NCBI RefSeq assembly: GCF_000001735.4
Contig: NC_003076.8
Span: 22,881,835-22,945,834 of the forward strand
Direction: 5' to 3'
Length of the DNA: 64,000 nt
Origin: Arabidopsis thaliana
Taxonomy: Eukaryota > Streptophyta > Magnoliopsida > Brassicales > Brassicaceae
Shown here: positions 47,805 to 60,156 of the stretch, in pieces
Layout: each line of letters starts with the position of its first letter
How positions within the stretch are numbered: position 1 is the first letter of the stretch
Made by a program: the position numbers and the translations under genes
The notes under the pieces: model-generated
Databases searched by the model: none
What the model was told of the DNA's origin: nothing
The model's input: the letters and a program-made list of their open reading frames with translations, nothing else

Positions 47805-48990
47805 CTTCCAAAAAAAAACAAAGTAAAAAAGAAGATGAGTTATGAAAACTAAAGATCGAGAGAGAATGTCTACGAAAAGATGTAATTTGATGGAGACACA
47901 AAAAGGGTATTTGTAGTGGTGATGGTTTAGGAGACGATAGGTACTTTCCTCTATATTTAGAGAGAAATCCAAATCTTTTGACCACGAAAAATAAACTTTG
48001 TCCAAGAAAATAAAAACTGTGGCATGATAAAGATCTCTTAACATTTATATACAAGAGTTAATTTTTTTGTTTTCGTTTTTTTTAGTTTATTTACTCTACT
48101 GCGTTTGTTTATGTTTTGAAATATACCAAACATCCTAAATCCTTAAATTTACTCTCTTCTTGATTGGTCAACTTTTTGGCATATTTTCTTCCTTTTAAGA
48201 TTTAGGAAGACATGTGTCATGTTCTAAAATAGATATAGTAGACTATTAACATCTATGTGATATTCTTATGAATTATCATAGACACATATGTCCAAGAGAG
48301 TTAATTATACTTAGATTCTCCATTTTCTTATTCAAAAAAAAAAAGATTCTCCATTTTCTTACCTTTTTATCAGTGTTTTTCACTTTCCCCCCATTTTTCA
48401 TATTTATAACATTCACACTTATTAGTTTCTCCCCCATTTATGCTATTTACAGTATATTCTCCTTCAAATTTTGGAGTATTGTGGATTTTGAACATGTGTA
48501 AATTGTAATAAATTGGTTGTCTTTTTACGTTTTTTTTCTTTTTCTTTTGATTATGTTCGTAACTAATTGACTAACTAACTTTAGAGCCAAGTGGAGAAGA
48601 CAATTCGTGTGAGTTTCCACGGCCCATGCTTTCGACTTTTGAGTGAAAACAAATATTTTTGCATTGTTAAAAGACAACTCAAAAATATCTCGTTGTTATT
48701 AGTTTGTTACAAATACTACAATGGCATAACAGTTTTCGTAATATAAGTTTTCCTTCGACATCATTTTCTTATTTCCTTTAAATTATGATGGAAGAAGATT
48801 ACGACATCAAAAGCTAGAGAAAAACATTATGAGATGATGAAGTTTGTTGCAACGGCTAAAAACAGAACATTACAACTTAGGCCTTTCATAAAACATATGG
48901 GCTTTTATGGCCCATTAAAAATCGGGCTTAGTGGACTTATTTCAGTCTCATATATATATTTTGAGTGGCGCATCAGTCTCATCTTCCTCC
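47805..48990. other. Divergent promoter region MIOX5 / ILL1
   Basis: AT-rich. ATTCTCCATTTTCTTA is repeated at 48315-48330 and 48346-48361. From about 48770 it matches the region before ILL2. ATGGGCTTTTATGGCCCATT at 48897-48916 is a palindromic TGGGCC element 75-95 bases before the ILL1 ATG. Confidence 0.55.
48897..48916 (+). promoter_or_regulatory. Palindromic TGGGC/GCCCA element upstream of ILL1
   Basis: ATGGGC and GCCCAT face each other around a short A/T-rich spacer. The same arrangement stands at 51345-51364 before ILL2. TGGGCC/T motifs are known TCP-binding site II elements in Arabidopsis; function here is inferred. Confidence 0.45.
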
Positions 48991-50654
48991 ATGGCTCTAA
49001 ACAACTTTTTGACTTTCCAACTACTCCTTCTTCTACTTCGTGTTTCATCGGAATCTCCATGGATCGTCGCCGGAGATGTGTCTCGAATCCCGATCAATTT
49101 CCTCGAATTAGCAAAGAGCCCGGAGGTTTTCGATTCAATGGTGAGAATCAGAAGGAAAATCCACGAGAATCCTGAGCTGGGATACGAGGAATTCGAAACT
49201 AGTAAGTTCATTAGGTCGGAGCTTGACCTTATCGGAGTTAAGTATAGGTTTCCGGTAGCTATCACCGGTATTATCGGATATATCGGTACCGGAGAACCAC
49301 CATTCGTCGCTCTAAGAGCAGATATGGATGCTTTGCCTATTCAGGTCTAGTACCAATTCACAGAACTCTCATCGATTAGTTACATTTAGGTCTATGGTTC
49401 AGAAATTTGGATTAAGGATTAGAACATAATTTGATTTGATAATTGAATTCAGGAAGCTGTTGAGTGGGAGCACAAGAGCAAAAATCCTGGAAAAATGCAT
49501 GCTTGTGGACATGATGGTCATGTTGCTATGCTTCTTGGTGCTGCTAAGATACTTCAACAACATCGCCAACATTTGCAGGTCTATGCATATTTCCCTTTTA
49601 TACTACTTTCATCAGTAACATTGGTCTAACACATTTTTTTGTTTTTGTTTAGGGAACTGTGGTGCTTATCTTTCAGCCAGCTGAGGAAGGTTTGAGTGGA
49701 GCAAAGATGATGAGAGAAGAAGGAGCGTTGAAGAACGTTGAAGCTATTTTTGGTATACATCTTTCCCCCCGGACTCCCTTTGGGAAAGCTGCTTCACTTG
49801 CAGGTTCATTTATGGCTGGAGCTGGAGCTTTCGAGGCTGTAATCACTGGGAAAGGAGGTCATGCTGCCATCCCTCAGCATACAATAGATCCTGTTGTTGC
49901 AGCTTCAAGCATTGTCCTCAGTCTTCAACACTTGGTTTCACGTGAAACTGACCCTTCGGATTCAAAGGTTTCATTTTTTACTCTTTGATGATTTCTCTCC
50001 TGGTCTATGCTTAATTTGTAGTATAACTTATTAAGGTTTCTTCTGTAGGTGGTCACAGTTACTAAGGTTAATGGAGGCAACGCGTTCAATGTCATCCCTG
50101 ATTCAATCACCATAGGAGGAACTCTTCGAGCCTTTACCGGGTTTACTCAGCTTCAGGAGAGAATCAAAGAGGTGATCTGATCCTTTTTGATTTTTTTCTC
50201 TGTATGTTATTTTACCATAGAATCAACAAACCCTGGTTTCAACTTTTGATTCTAGATTATTACAAAGCAAGCAGCCGTTCACCGATGCAATGCGTCCGTG
50301 AATCTAGCACCCAATGGTAACCAACCGATGCCACCAACTGTGAACAACATGGACTTATACAAGAAATTCAAGAAGGTGGTTAGGGATTTGTTGGGTCAAG
50401 AAGCTTTTGTGGAAGCAGTGCCTGAAATGGGATCCGAGGACTTCTCATACTTTGCAGAAACAATCCCGGGCCATTTCTCCCTCTTGGGAATGCAAGATGA
50501 GACCCAAGGTTATGCGTCGTCTCATTCACCACACTATAGAATCAACGAGGATGTTCTTCCTTACGGAGCTGCTATCCATGCAACGATGGCAGTACAGTAC
50601 CTCAAAGATAAGGCTTCTAAAGGTTCTGTCTCAGGCTTTCATGACGAACTCTAA
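48991..50654 (+). CDS. ILL1: IAA-amino acid hydrolase ILR1-like 1, 438 aa, HDEL tail
   Basis: Exons 48991-49344, 49453-49578, 49653-49967, 50049-50171, 50256-50654. A signal peptide ([15 protein letters not shown]) and C-terminal HDEL place it in the ER lumen. It is an M20D metallopeptidase: the metal site is CGHDGH (Cys136, His138), with PAEE (Glu172) and GIH. The dimerisation domain follows around [14 protein letters not shown]. The family cleaves IAA-amino acid conjugates to free auxin. It shares all intron positions and phases with ILL2 2.5 kb downstream and is one codon shorter in exon 1, a tandem duplicate. An out-of-frame ORF beginning at ATG 48834 overlaps the start. ILL1 is reported to be less active than ILL2; nothing in the visible site explains this. 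I recall AT5G56650. Confidence 0.95.
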
Positions 50655-51443
50655 TCCCTGTCAACCTTGGTACAGTTTCCTCATCGGTCATTGGTTCGAA
50701 TTCAGAAGTACCAAATTTACACTCCATTGTTGATAGAATTCCATTTAAATGATGAAAAGCCTTAATTCGTAGAACAATTTCAATTGGGAAATTCTCAACT
50801 TTTATGATATGTTTGTGTAACTGTAACATACTGGCATAATCTTAGAACATGAATTATAATTAATAGGCTAGTCTTGTTGTAATGCATTGGCAAAACCACA
50901 CCTTTTATGTTTATATTGATCAGAATCGGAGATTTTAAGCATCAATTTACATTCTTTGGAAGGAAAGAAACTCAAGATTGCATAATGCTTCATCAAGACC
51001 AGCCTCTGCTTTAATACTTTAAATCATGAACTTCATTCGGTGTCGCCTTGACCCGCTATCGAGAGACCAACGAATTGTGCCTCCAAACGTCTCCTATCTA
51101 GCTACTTAGTTTGGAGTGTTCCAACCTTAATGTGTTCTAGTTGTATTCTCCTTTTGTTGTTGTTGTTATAGTTGTCCTTTGACGTCGTCATTTGCTTGTT
51201 TCCTTTAATCTTGATGGAAGAAGATTACGACATCAAAGCTAGAGAAACAAAAAAAAACTCAAAAGAAAACAAAACATTATGTGATGATGAAGTTTGTTGC
51301 AACGGCTAAACAGAGCATATACTGTTTAGACCTTTCATCAACAATATGGGCTTTTTGGCCCATTAAAAATCGGGCTTTGTGGACTTGTTTCAGTCTCATA
51401 TATATATATGAGTTAAATCAGAAATTGGTTGTCATCTTCCTCC
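50655..51443. other. Spacer between ILL1 and ILL2
   Basis: The first 200 bases resemble the ILL2 3' flank (53178-53420), and the last 240 resemble the region before ILL1, so both flanks were included in the duplication. The middle (50900-51200) is unique AT-rich sequence. Confidence 0.6.
51345..51364 (+). promoter_or_regulatory. Palindromic TGGGC/GCCCA element upstream of ILL2
   Basis: Counterpart of 48897-48916, retained after duplication. It lies about 80-100 bases before the ILL2 ATG. Confidence 0.45.
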
Positions 51444-53177
51444 ATGGCTCTAAACAAGCTCCTCAGTTTGACTTTCCAACTACTCCTTTTTCTACTTAGT
51501 GTTTCATCGGAATCTCCATGGATCGCCGAAGATACGTCTCAAATCCAGACGAAGCTCCTCGAATTCGCGAAGAGTCCGGAGGTCTTCGATTGGATGGTGA
51601 AAATCAGAAGGAAAATCCACGAGAATCCGGAGCTTGGTTACGAAGAACTCGAGACCAGTAAACTCATTAGGTCGGAGCTGGAACTTATCGGAATCAAGTA
51701 TAGGTATCCTGTAGCTATCACCGGTGTTATCGGATATATCGGCACCGGAGAACCGCCATTCGTCGCCCTGAGAGCTGATATGGATGCTTTGCCTATTCAG
51801 GTGTATTACCAATTCACATAATTCTCATCGATTAGAGACATTTAGGTATTTTTTGTATGAAACTTGATCATAGGTTTAATTATACATAGGCCAATACAAA
51901 TGTCTCTTAGGTAATGACGATAATGGAATTAAGGATTAGAACATAATTTGACTGATTCTAAAATTCAGGAAGGTGTTGAGTGGGAGCACAAGAGCAAAAT
52001 CGCTGGTAAAATGCATGCTTGCGGACATGATGGTCATGTTACTATGCTTCTTGGGGCTGCAAAGATACTTCATGAACATCGCCACCATTTGCAGGTCTAT
52101 GCATTTTTCCCTTTTGAACTACTTTCATCAGTAACATTTGGCCTAACACATTTTGTTTTGTTTTGTTTAGGGAACTGTGGTGCTTATCTTTCAACCAGCT
52201 GAGGAAGGTTTGAGTGGAGCAAAGAAGATGAGAGAAGAAGGAGCGTTGAAGAACGTCGAAGCTATTTTCGGGATACATCTTTCTGCCCGGATTCCCTTTG
52301 GGAAAGCCGCTTCACGTGCAGGTTCATTTTTGGCTGGAGCTGGAGTCTTCGAGGCTGTAATCACTGGGAAAGGAGGTCATGCTGCCATCCCTCAGCATAC
52401 TATAGATCCTGTTGTTGCAGCCTCAAGCATCGTCCTCAGTCTTCAACAATTGGTTTCACGTGAAACTGACCCTTTGGATTCAAAGGTTTCGTTTTTTACT
52501 CTTTGATGATCTTCACACCTGGTCTATACATTATAGAACAGAACTCATTGAGGTTTCTTCTGCAGGTGGTCACAGTTTCTAAGGTTAATGGAGGCAATGC
52601 TTTTAATGTCATCCCTGATTCAATCACCATAGGAGGAACTCTTCGAGCCTTTACCGGATTTACTCAGCTTCAACAGAGAGTCAAAGAGGTGATGCGACCC
52701 AAGATTGCGCCTATAATATTTCCCGGTATTGTTGCTTTACCCATAGAACCAATCTCCGGTTTCAACTTTTGATTCTAGGTGATTACCAAGCAAGCAGCCG
52801 TTCACCGATGCAATGCGTCCGTTAATCTAACACCAAACGGTAGAGAACCAATGCCACCAACAGTGAACAACAAGGACTTGTACAAGCAATTCAAGAAGGT
52901 GGTTAGAGATTTGTTGGGTCAAGAAGCTTTTGTGGAAGCAGCACCTGTAATGGGATCCGAAGACTTCTCATACTTTGCAGAAACAATCCCGGGCCATTTC
53001 TCTCTACTGGGAATGCAAGATGAGACCAACGGGTATGCATCGTCTCATTCACCACTCTATAGAATCAACGAGGATGTGCTTCCGTACGGTGCTGCAATCC
53101 ATGCATCGATGGCAGTACAGTACCTCAAAGAGAAGGCTTCTAAAGGTTCTGTCTCAGGCTTTCATGAAGAACTCTAA
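51444..53177 (+). CDS. ILL2: IAA-amino acid hydrolase ILR1-like 2, 439 aa, HEEL tail
   Basis: Exons 51444-51800, 51969-52094, 52171-52485, 52566-52688, 52779-53177, with the same lengths as ILL1 after exon 1. The signal peptide is [14 protein letters not shown]. Metal ligands known from the ILL2 structure are all present: Cys137 and His139 in CGHDGH, Glu173 in PAEE, and the His of FGIH. It hydrolyses IAA-Ala and related conjugates in the ER. The tail is HEEL instead of HDEL, which should still act as an ER-retrieval signal. The enzyme is otherwise close to ILL1 throughout. I recall AT5G56660. Confidence 0.95.
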
Positions 53178-53578
53178 ACCTTGGTTGTAGACAGGTTGTT
53201 CATCGGTTATTGGTTCAGATTCAGAAGCACAAACCTAACACTCCATTGAATTAATCAAGTGTTATCGTACAAGATCCTTGCAAGTGTTATAGAATGATGA
53301 AAATGTATTTAATAGCTAATTTTCAATTGGCAAATTATCAACTTTTAATAGTCTGTGTAAAAGTATTGACAGAAACTTAGAACACGAATTATGATCATTG
53401 GTCTTGTTGTAATGTATTGGCAAAAATCATATCTTATGTTTAATTGACCAAAATCATAAGTGAAAAAACAGTATTTCATAGCATAGAATCAAAACATAAT
53501 AGTTCGGTGCCAAAGAAAACAAAAAGTTACAAATGACCTTGAGAAGTTTCACGACAACATCTTTCTCTCTAACTTCTT
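53178..53578. other. Spacer ILL2 / RPS30
   Basis: ILL2 3' flank, similar to that of ILL1, then the 3' UTR of the minus-strand RPS30 gene. Nothing else is seen. Confidence 0.5.
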
Positions 53579-54147
<569 letters not shown>

Positions 54148-54228
54148 GATTGATTAGCTTCTCTGCTTTTTGTTCCTCCGTTCCGCCGGCTGCAAGAAGC
54201 TGAAATGAGTTCGTGCGAAATCTCAGAA

Positions 54229-54310
54229 TTAGGGTTTTCGAGATGATGATACGTATTTAAACCCGATACCGAAATATATTGGGCTTTATGGGCCCATACT
54301 AACTACTTAA
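54229..54310 (-). promoter_or_regulatory. Telo-box and site II motifs, RPS30 promoter
   Basis: TTAGGGTTT at 54229-54237 is a telo-box on the minus strand. TGGGCT at 54280-54285, ATGGGCCCAT at 54289-54298 and TTGGGCTT further out are site II elements. This pairing is well known in Arabidopsis ribosomal protein promoters and binds TCP and telo-box factors. Confidence 0.75.
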
Positions 54311-54810
54311 TTACTATTGGGCTTTATTAGCTCGAATATGGACATCTGTAAAACTGGACCTATAAGCAACACAAGTTTGACAATATAGGAATACAAAATA
54401 ATTCGAATTCAGAGAAAAATTATCTCTACTTTAATAGGTCTATAACGTTTGCATAATCTAAAACCCAAGATATTTTGGAAACATATTTCTATTTTAATAC
54501 CATTTTCCACTAATACTTTTCAATAACAGTAGTTGTTTCCATAAATAACGTCTCCACTAATTGAATAAAATGAAATATTTAACGAATTATTAATTGCGAT
54601 AATTAGATACGAATCAAAAAGATTCCACCGGCTTCGTTGGAAACTTTAAGATATTTCCGATTTTACCCCATATAAAGGGAAGATCCAACGGTTATTCTTA
54701 CATCTCTCAATACGCAGCCAAATACACTCTCTCTGAAACCTCTCCTCTTTTAGGGTTTAATATCAACGCCTCCAAAATTTCCGTGCTTTTGTTTTCGTAG
54801 ATAACGAACA
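54311..54810. other. Spacer before the AsnRS gene
   Basis: AT-rich; the last 65 bases are leader. TTAGGGTTTAA (54750-54760) is a telo-box 50 bases before the ATG, typical of translation genes. Confidence 0.55.
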
Positions 54811-57007
54811 ATGGCTGATGAGATTGTGCCGCCGGCGACTCAATTAGCCGCCGTATCCTTAGAAAACGATGGATCTACGGTGCAAAGAGCTCAATTCTCT
54901 AACCGGGTTTTGATTCGAACGATTTTGGATCGACCTGACGGCGGAGCTGGACTCGCCGGTCAAACGGTTCGAATCGGTGGTTGGGTAAAATCCGGAAGAG
55001 ATCAAGGGAAAAGAACGTTTTCTTTCCTTGCGGTTAACGATGGATCTTGTCCAGCGAATCTTCAGGTTATGGTGGATCCGTCTCTCTATGATGTCTCTAA
55101 CTTGGTTGCTACGGGAACTTGTGTGACTGTTGATGGAGTTTTGAAGGTTCCACCGAAAGGTAAAGGTACGCAGCAGCAGATTGAGCTTAACGTTGTGAAG
55201 GTGATTGATGTTGGAACGGTGGATGCGTCTAAGTATCCACTTCCTAAGACTAAGTTGACTCTTGAGACTTTGAGAGATGTGCTTCATCTTCGTTCTAGAA
55301 CTAACTCGGTATTACTTCTTATCTCTTTCACTGAGTTGTGTTTTGATTGTTCCTAGGTTTGAATCAAAGAATAGTTGATTTATGGTGATATTTGCCTGTG
55401 ATTTCAGATCTCAGCTGTTGCAAGAATTCGTAATGCTCTTGCTTTTGCGACTCACAGTTTCTTTCAAGAGCATAGTTTCCTTTACATTCACACTCCTATC
55501 ATCACGACAAGTGATTGTGAAGGTGCTGGTGAAATGTTCCAAGCAACAACTTTGATCAATTACACTGAGAGGTTGGAGCAGGATCTCATTGATAACCCTC
55601 CGCCTACTGAGGCTGATGTTGAAGCTGCGAGGCTCATTGTCATTGAGAGAGGTAATGTTGTAGCGGAACTGAAAGCTGCCAAAGCAAGCAAGGAAGCGAT
55701 CACTGCTGCTGTTGCTGAACTTAAAATAGCAAAGGAGACTTTTGCTCATATTGATGAGAGGTCGAGGCTTAGACCTGGACTACCTAAGAAAGATGGAAAC
55801 ATTGATTATTCCAAGGATTTCTTTGGTCGTCAAGCTTTCTTGACAGTTTCCGGTCAATTACAAGTGGAGACCTATGCTTGTGCTCTTAGCAATGTGTATA
55901 CATTTGGCCCGACTTTCCGGGCAGAGAACTCTCACACTTCAAGGCATCTTGCTGAATTCTGGATGGTTGAGCCTGAGATTGCTTTTGCAGATCTAGAGGT
56001 AATAAACATACGATATTCTTTGGTTTTCTTCTTTATCGTTAATGTAGACTCAGTATCTTAAAAACCTTCTTTTAAATTTGTGCAGGACGACATGAACTGT
56101 GCAGAGGCGTATGTGAAATACATGTGCAACTGGTTGCTTGAGAAATGTTACGCTGACATGGAACTTATGGCTAAGAATTTCGACTCAGGATGCATTGACA
56201 GGCTAAAATTGGTTGCCTCTACTCCGTTTGGGCGTATAACATACACTAAAGCAATAGAGCTACTTGAGGAAGCTGTGGCTAAAGGAAAGGAATTTGATAA
56301 CAATGTGGAGTGGGGAATCGACTTAGCCTCGGAGCATGAAAGGTTTGTGATAACCCTTAAGAACCATTCCTCAGCTTTAAACAGTTTTAAGAAATGGTTG
56401 CTAATGAAACATGTCTTGCAATTACAGATACTTGACAGAGGTTCTGTTTCAAAAGCCACTTATTGTCTATAACTACCCGAAAGGAATCAAAGCTTTTTAC
56501 ATGAGACTTAACGATGATGAGAAGACAGTTGCTGCCATGGATGTCCTCGTTCCAAAGGTAATATTAAAACTCAAAGTTGAATGCATTTCCTTTATTTGTG
56601 TGTGATTAATCATCGAAGAAACACAACAACGGCCTCTTTCCTTACCCTTATCTCTGTATAAATTAGGTTGGAGAACTCATTGGTGGAAGCCAAAGGGAAG
56701 AACGATATGATGTCATCAAAAAGAGGTGTGTGAAAGTGAAACCAATATTCAATTTTTGGCTTAATTTTTTTTTGTTTTGGTTCTTTTGTGAACCTTATGA
56801 AGCAAAATCTTGTGTTTGAACAGGATTGAGGAGATGGGTCTTCCAATAGAGCCATATGAGTGGTACCTAGACTTGCGCCGTTATGGAACAGTGAAGCATT
56901 GTGGGTTTGGACTTGGCTTCGAACGTATGATTCTCTTCGCTACTGGACTTGATAACATCAGAGACGTTATTCCTTTCCCTCGCTATCCTGGAAAAGCTGA
57001 TCTTTGA
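54811..57007 (+). CDS. SYNC1: Asparaginyl-tRNA synthetase, cytosolic, 572 aa
   Basis: Exons 54811-55308, 55408-55998, 56086-56342, 56428-56557, 56667-56725, 56824-57007. It starts MADEIVPP with no transit peptide. An OB-fold anticodon-binding domain lies at residues about 50-150 ([20 protein letters not shown]). The class IIb catalytic core follows, with [11 protein letters not shown], motif 2 [11 protein letters not shown] (from residue 336) and motif 3 GFGLGFERM (539-547). A helical Ala/Glu-rich insertion ([20 protein letters not shown]) within the core is typical of plant cytosolic AsnRS. It charges tRNA-Asn with asparagine using ATP. Loss is embryo-lethal in Arabidopsis by recall (EMB2755). 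I recall AT5G56680. Confidence 0.96.
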
Positions 57008-57185
57008 TTCCTCTTCTTTACACCATTTACATACACAATTTCGCTTTTATTAGCTGGTCTGGTTTCCATAACCGACTTGGTTTAGTTTACTTTTTAAGTT
57101 GGTTAAAGGAAAATTGTATTGACTTTTGATTTTTTATCTCTATGGATCTGGTTTTGTTCGGTTATCCCGATTTGGCTATTGAATG

Positions 57186-57287
57186 ATAGGAGAACCAATT
57201 TGAGATATACCACAAACATATAGGAGAACCAATTTGAGATATACCACAAACATATAGGAGAACCAATTTGAGGTATACCACTAACCG
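57186..57287. repeat. 34-bp tandem repeat, three units
   Basis: Units start at 57186, 57220 and 57254, each ATAGGAGAACCAATTTGA followed by GATATACCACAAACAT. The first two are identical; the third has drifted at its end. It lies 180 bases after the AsnRS stop, probably at or after the 3' UTR end. Confidence 0.9.
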
Positions 57288-57382
57288 TTGTTAGTTGTTA
57301 CTGTTCACATTTTTATCCGGATTTGGATAAATCTCTTTGGCTTGTTGGAAGTTCTTTTTGAAAAATGCATATTATTACATAC

Positions 57383-57623
57383 CTTCGAAGTTCGAAACTG
57401 ACTTCAAAACTGCAGCTAGAACTTTAGTATCCCTTGAAACCAAAATGCAATGAAAAAAAAAACTGAAGAACGCTAAGAATGTGTAATCGAAACATAGAGA
57501 TTAACAACAATGTACCTTGAGCCCAAATAGCAGAGCCATGAAGACGATGAAGAATGTTACGAGAACAAGCAAGTGATCTCAGCTGATTCGTTGAATTCTA
57601 CAATTTTCTCTATCGATCTCCAT
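57383..57623 (-). pseudogene. 5' fragment of exosome subunit RRP46 gene
   Basis: On the minus strand, ATG at 57623 opens MEIDREN, as in RRP46. One frame over, the next stretch reads NQLRSLACSRNILHRLHG then SAIWAQ, ending at a GT donor near 57494. A second exon at about 57432-57383 reads DTKVLAAVLKSVSNFE and ends at another GT. These match my memory of the first two exons of Arabidopsis RRP46 (RNase PH-like exosome core subunit), about 60 of its roughly 240 residues. The change of frame after MEIDREN and a missing base at the second exon junction mean no product can be made. No further exons appear before the AsnRS gene. Its leader-like sequence survives to about 57720, so it was copied from DNA with its intron. 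Confidence 0.7.
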
Positions 57624-57888
57624 TGTAGCAAATTAATTACTTTCTCCAGAGTAAGTGTTTTAGGAATTAAGCGTCTTCTTCTCTCTCTCTATCTTAGCTT
57701 CAAATCTCTAAAGACTAAAACCCTGATTCGGCTCGGCCTAATATAAACGGGTCGTTAATTTCAATAATGGGTTGAACTATTTGAAGTCTGACTTAGGCCC
57801 GGCCCACTAGAGATATTGATAGTTACTTGCGTTTTAGGATTTGCTAGGGTTATTTAGGGGTTTGTCTTTGTTGCTCTTTTTGAAAGCT

Positions 57889-59265
57889 ATGGCTGAAATC
57901 AGCGGGCTGCCTGATGACTTGCTGGTGAAGATACTAGCGTTTCTTCCAACAAAAGTTGCTATATCAACTAGCGTTTTGTCAAAACAATGGCGGTTTCTTT
58001 GGATGTGGTTGCCTAAACTTAAGTACGATGATTACGATGACATTACTGATGGTTTCAATTCCGTGTCTGCATTCCAGACATATCGGGATTTTATTGCCAA
58101 GAATTTGCCATTACACAGAGCTCCCATCATAGAAAGTTTGAGCCTCGGATTTCGTTGTGGAACACTTCAACCTGAGGATTTGAAATCGTGGGTTGAAGTT
58201 GCAGTTTCTCGTAGTGTGCGTGAGCTAAGTATCCTTGCATATTATAGGAATAATTATGCATTATCGTCGTCTAGTTTGTATACCTGCAAATCGCTCGTGA
58301 CTTTGAAAGGCTTTAACATTCGTGTGGATGTTCCTCCAACAGTTTGTCTCCTGCCTTCCTTGAGAACTTTGGAACTTAAACGTGTGAGATACTTAAACGA
58401 AGATTCTCTTCGAATGCTCCTATCCTTTTGCCCTGTTCTGGAATATCTAAGTATAGAACGACACGATAATGACAATTTGAGAGGGTTAGTTGTTGATGTC
58501 CCGTCCTTGCGGCGTTTATCTTTAACTTCATATACTGGATGTTCTTCTGACGATTATGTAATAGTTACACCTTCTTTGAAGTATTTCAAAGCTTTTGATT
58601 ACAGAAGTGAAATTTCCTCCTATAAGATTGAGAAAATTCCAGAGCTTGAAGAGGCAGATATCAGTATTGAGCGAAATCCCGAGAAGCTTTTCGTATATTT
58701 CAAATCTATCAAATGTCTTTCATTACAAGTAGACTTCAACAGCAAGGAAGAGGTAATCTTTTTGCATCTATAAACTATCCAGTTTTCAAATTTGCATTAT
58801 ATTTACTTATAACACTAAATTTGTTGCATTTTCACGTGTATAGCCCGGGTATGATTCTGGTATTGTCTTCAATCATCTTGAAGAACTGACGCCATATATA
58901 AACGACGCTAATTGGTCCAAGTTACTTTTCCGGTTGCTCAATGATTCACCTAAACTCCGAGTCCTCGAAATCAGCAACTCCAAGTCATTTGTAAGTTTTT
59001 TTTTGCAAGATCTGATATATGGTGTGATCTCAACTCTGTTTTTTCATTTTTTTTAATTTAATTTCAGTATAAAGAAAAAATTGGGGAGTATCTACCGGTT
59101 AGCTGGAGCAAAAATCAGGGATCCGTTCCTAAATGTTTCTTGAATAGTCTAGAAACTTTCAGGGTTAAATGGTACTACAGCGAGGAGCAAGAAGATAGGG
59201 ATTTCTTGAGTCTTATCTTCAAACATGCTCGATGTCTGAAATCTACATCAATCCTGCACAGATGA
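57889..59265 (+). CDS. FBD-associated F-box protein, 402 aa
   Basis: Exons 57889-58752, 58844-58990, 59068-59265, in the same three-exon pattern as the upstream FBD genes. The start is ATG 57889; the open frame before it has no ATG. The F-box is [29 protein letters not shown] with Trp residues intact, so SKP1 binding is likely. LRR-type repeats follow ([29 protein letters not shown]), then the FBD region with [12 protein letters not shown] and [18 protein letters not shown]. The target is unknown. This gene and the one at 60157 are tandem copies. I recall AT5G56690. Confidence 0.9.
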
Positions 59266-60156
59266 TGTTATGTTCTCCACAACTGAAACTTGAAAATGAT
59301 CTATGAGTCGTCGTATTTGTTTTGTTATCCAAGAACACTTGGGTTTTTATTTGAATGTGGTACTTGTTTAAGAACTGAACTTGCATGTTTTAGATCATTC
59401 GTCTCCTCCATATAATAGACGACATCTTGTATCATTTAATACTCAGATTCAGCTTGATCATCCCAAGATTCAATCATTAAGAAGAAAATGGTCTCTTCAA
59501 TAAAATAGGGTTTTTAGTCCCCATAGCCTTCCCTGCAAACTTCCTGATCTTAGCTCCTTAAAAGGCATTTGGTGCATTCTTCTTAAAGGTGCCATTACAA
59601 TTTACAAGTTCATTATGCATAAGTAGGTTCTTTTTTTTTTCCATAAGTAGGTTCTTAATCTCATTGAACCAAACCCACCTGAAAATACATTCCAAAACTG
59701 AACCTAATCTTAATTTGTATTTGGAGTTTACAAAAGTACACTAATTCAGAAGTTTGCTGTGTATGGATTTTACAAAAAAATCTCAACTACAATAAGGACC
59801 TTAAAATATACACATGCACTCAAAAAGAGTTTGACATGACGACTGGCCCAGTAGCAGGCCCCTCAGATATTTATGTTTATTAAACCATTTGATGGGCCTA
59901 TAAGTGGAAGCCAAACGGTCTGATGAGTGGTGGTGACTGGTGACTGGTTCCCGAGCAGAAGTCGAGATTCCACACGAAAAACTCATCACCTGAAATTTCT
60001 AGGTTTGTTATTCTGTTCCTTACTTCATTATCTTCACTTGTTTTGTAATTTGTTGAGTTGGATTCAGACAAATCATTTAGTCTTAGGTTTTGTTTCATGT
60101 GATTCTTTTTTTCCAGGGTCGGAAAACCCCAAATTTGTCTTGAGTCTTCGAGTGAT
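59266..60156. other. Spacer with RPL31 relic between tandem FBD genes
   Basis: Contains the RPL31 fragment (59468-59716). After it, about 400 bases of AT-rich sequence and the leader of the next F-box gene, with TGGGCC-type motifs at 59845-59850 and 59894-59899. Confidence 0.6.
59468..59716 (-). pseudogene. Internally deleted copy of the RPL31 gene
   Basis: 59470-59505 matches the 3' UTR of the intact gene at 62014-62050. 59514-59610 then matches 62378-62455 in exon 2, so the coding segment between is deleted. 59660-59716 continues into the intron match (AACCAAACCCACC, ACATTCCA, CTAATCTTAATT). The acceptor that should read CAG reads TGG. A 14-bp direct repeat CATAAGTAGGTTCT (59618 and 59642) surrounds a T run. 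It lies at the same place relative to the F-box gene before it as the intact RPL31 does to the next F-box gene. Confidence 0.82.

Noticed and set aside
54859-55287. 142-codon minus-strand ORF in AsnRS exon 1
   Set aside because: Shadow of a confirmed AsnRS exon.
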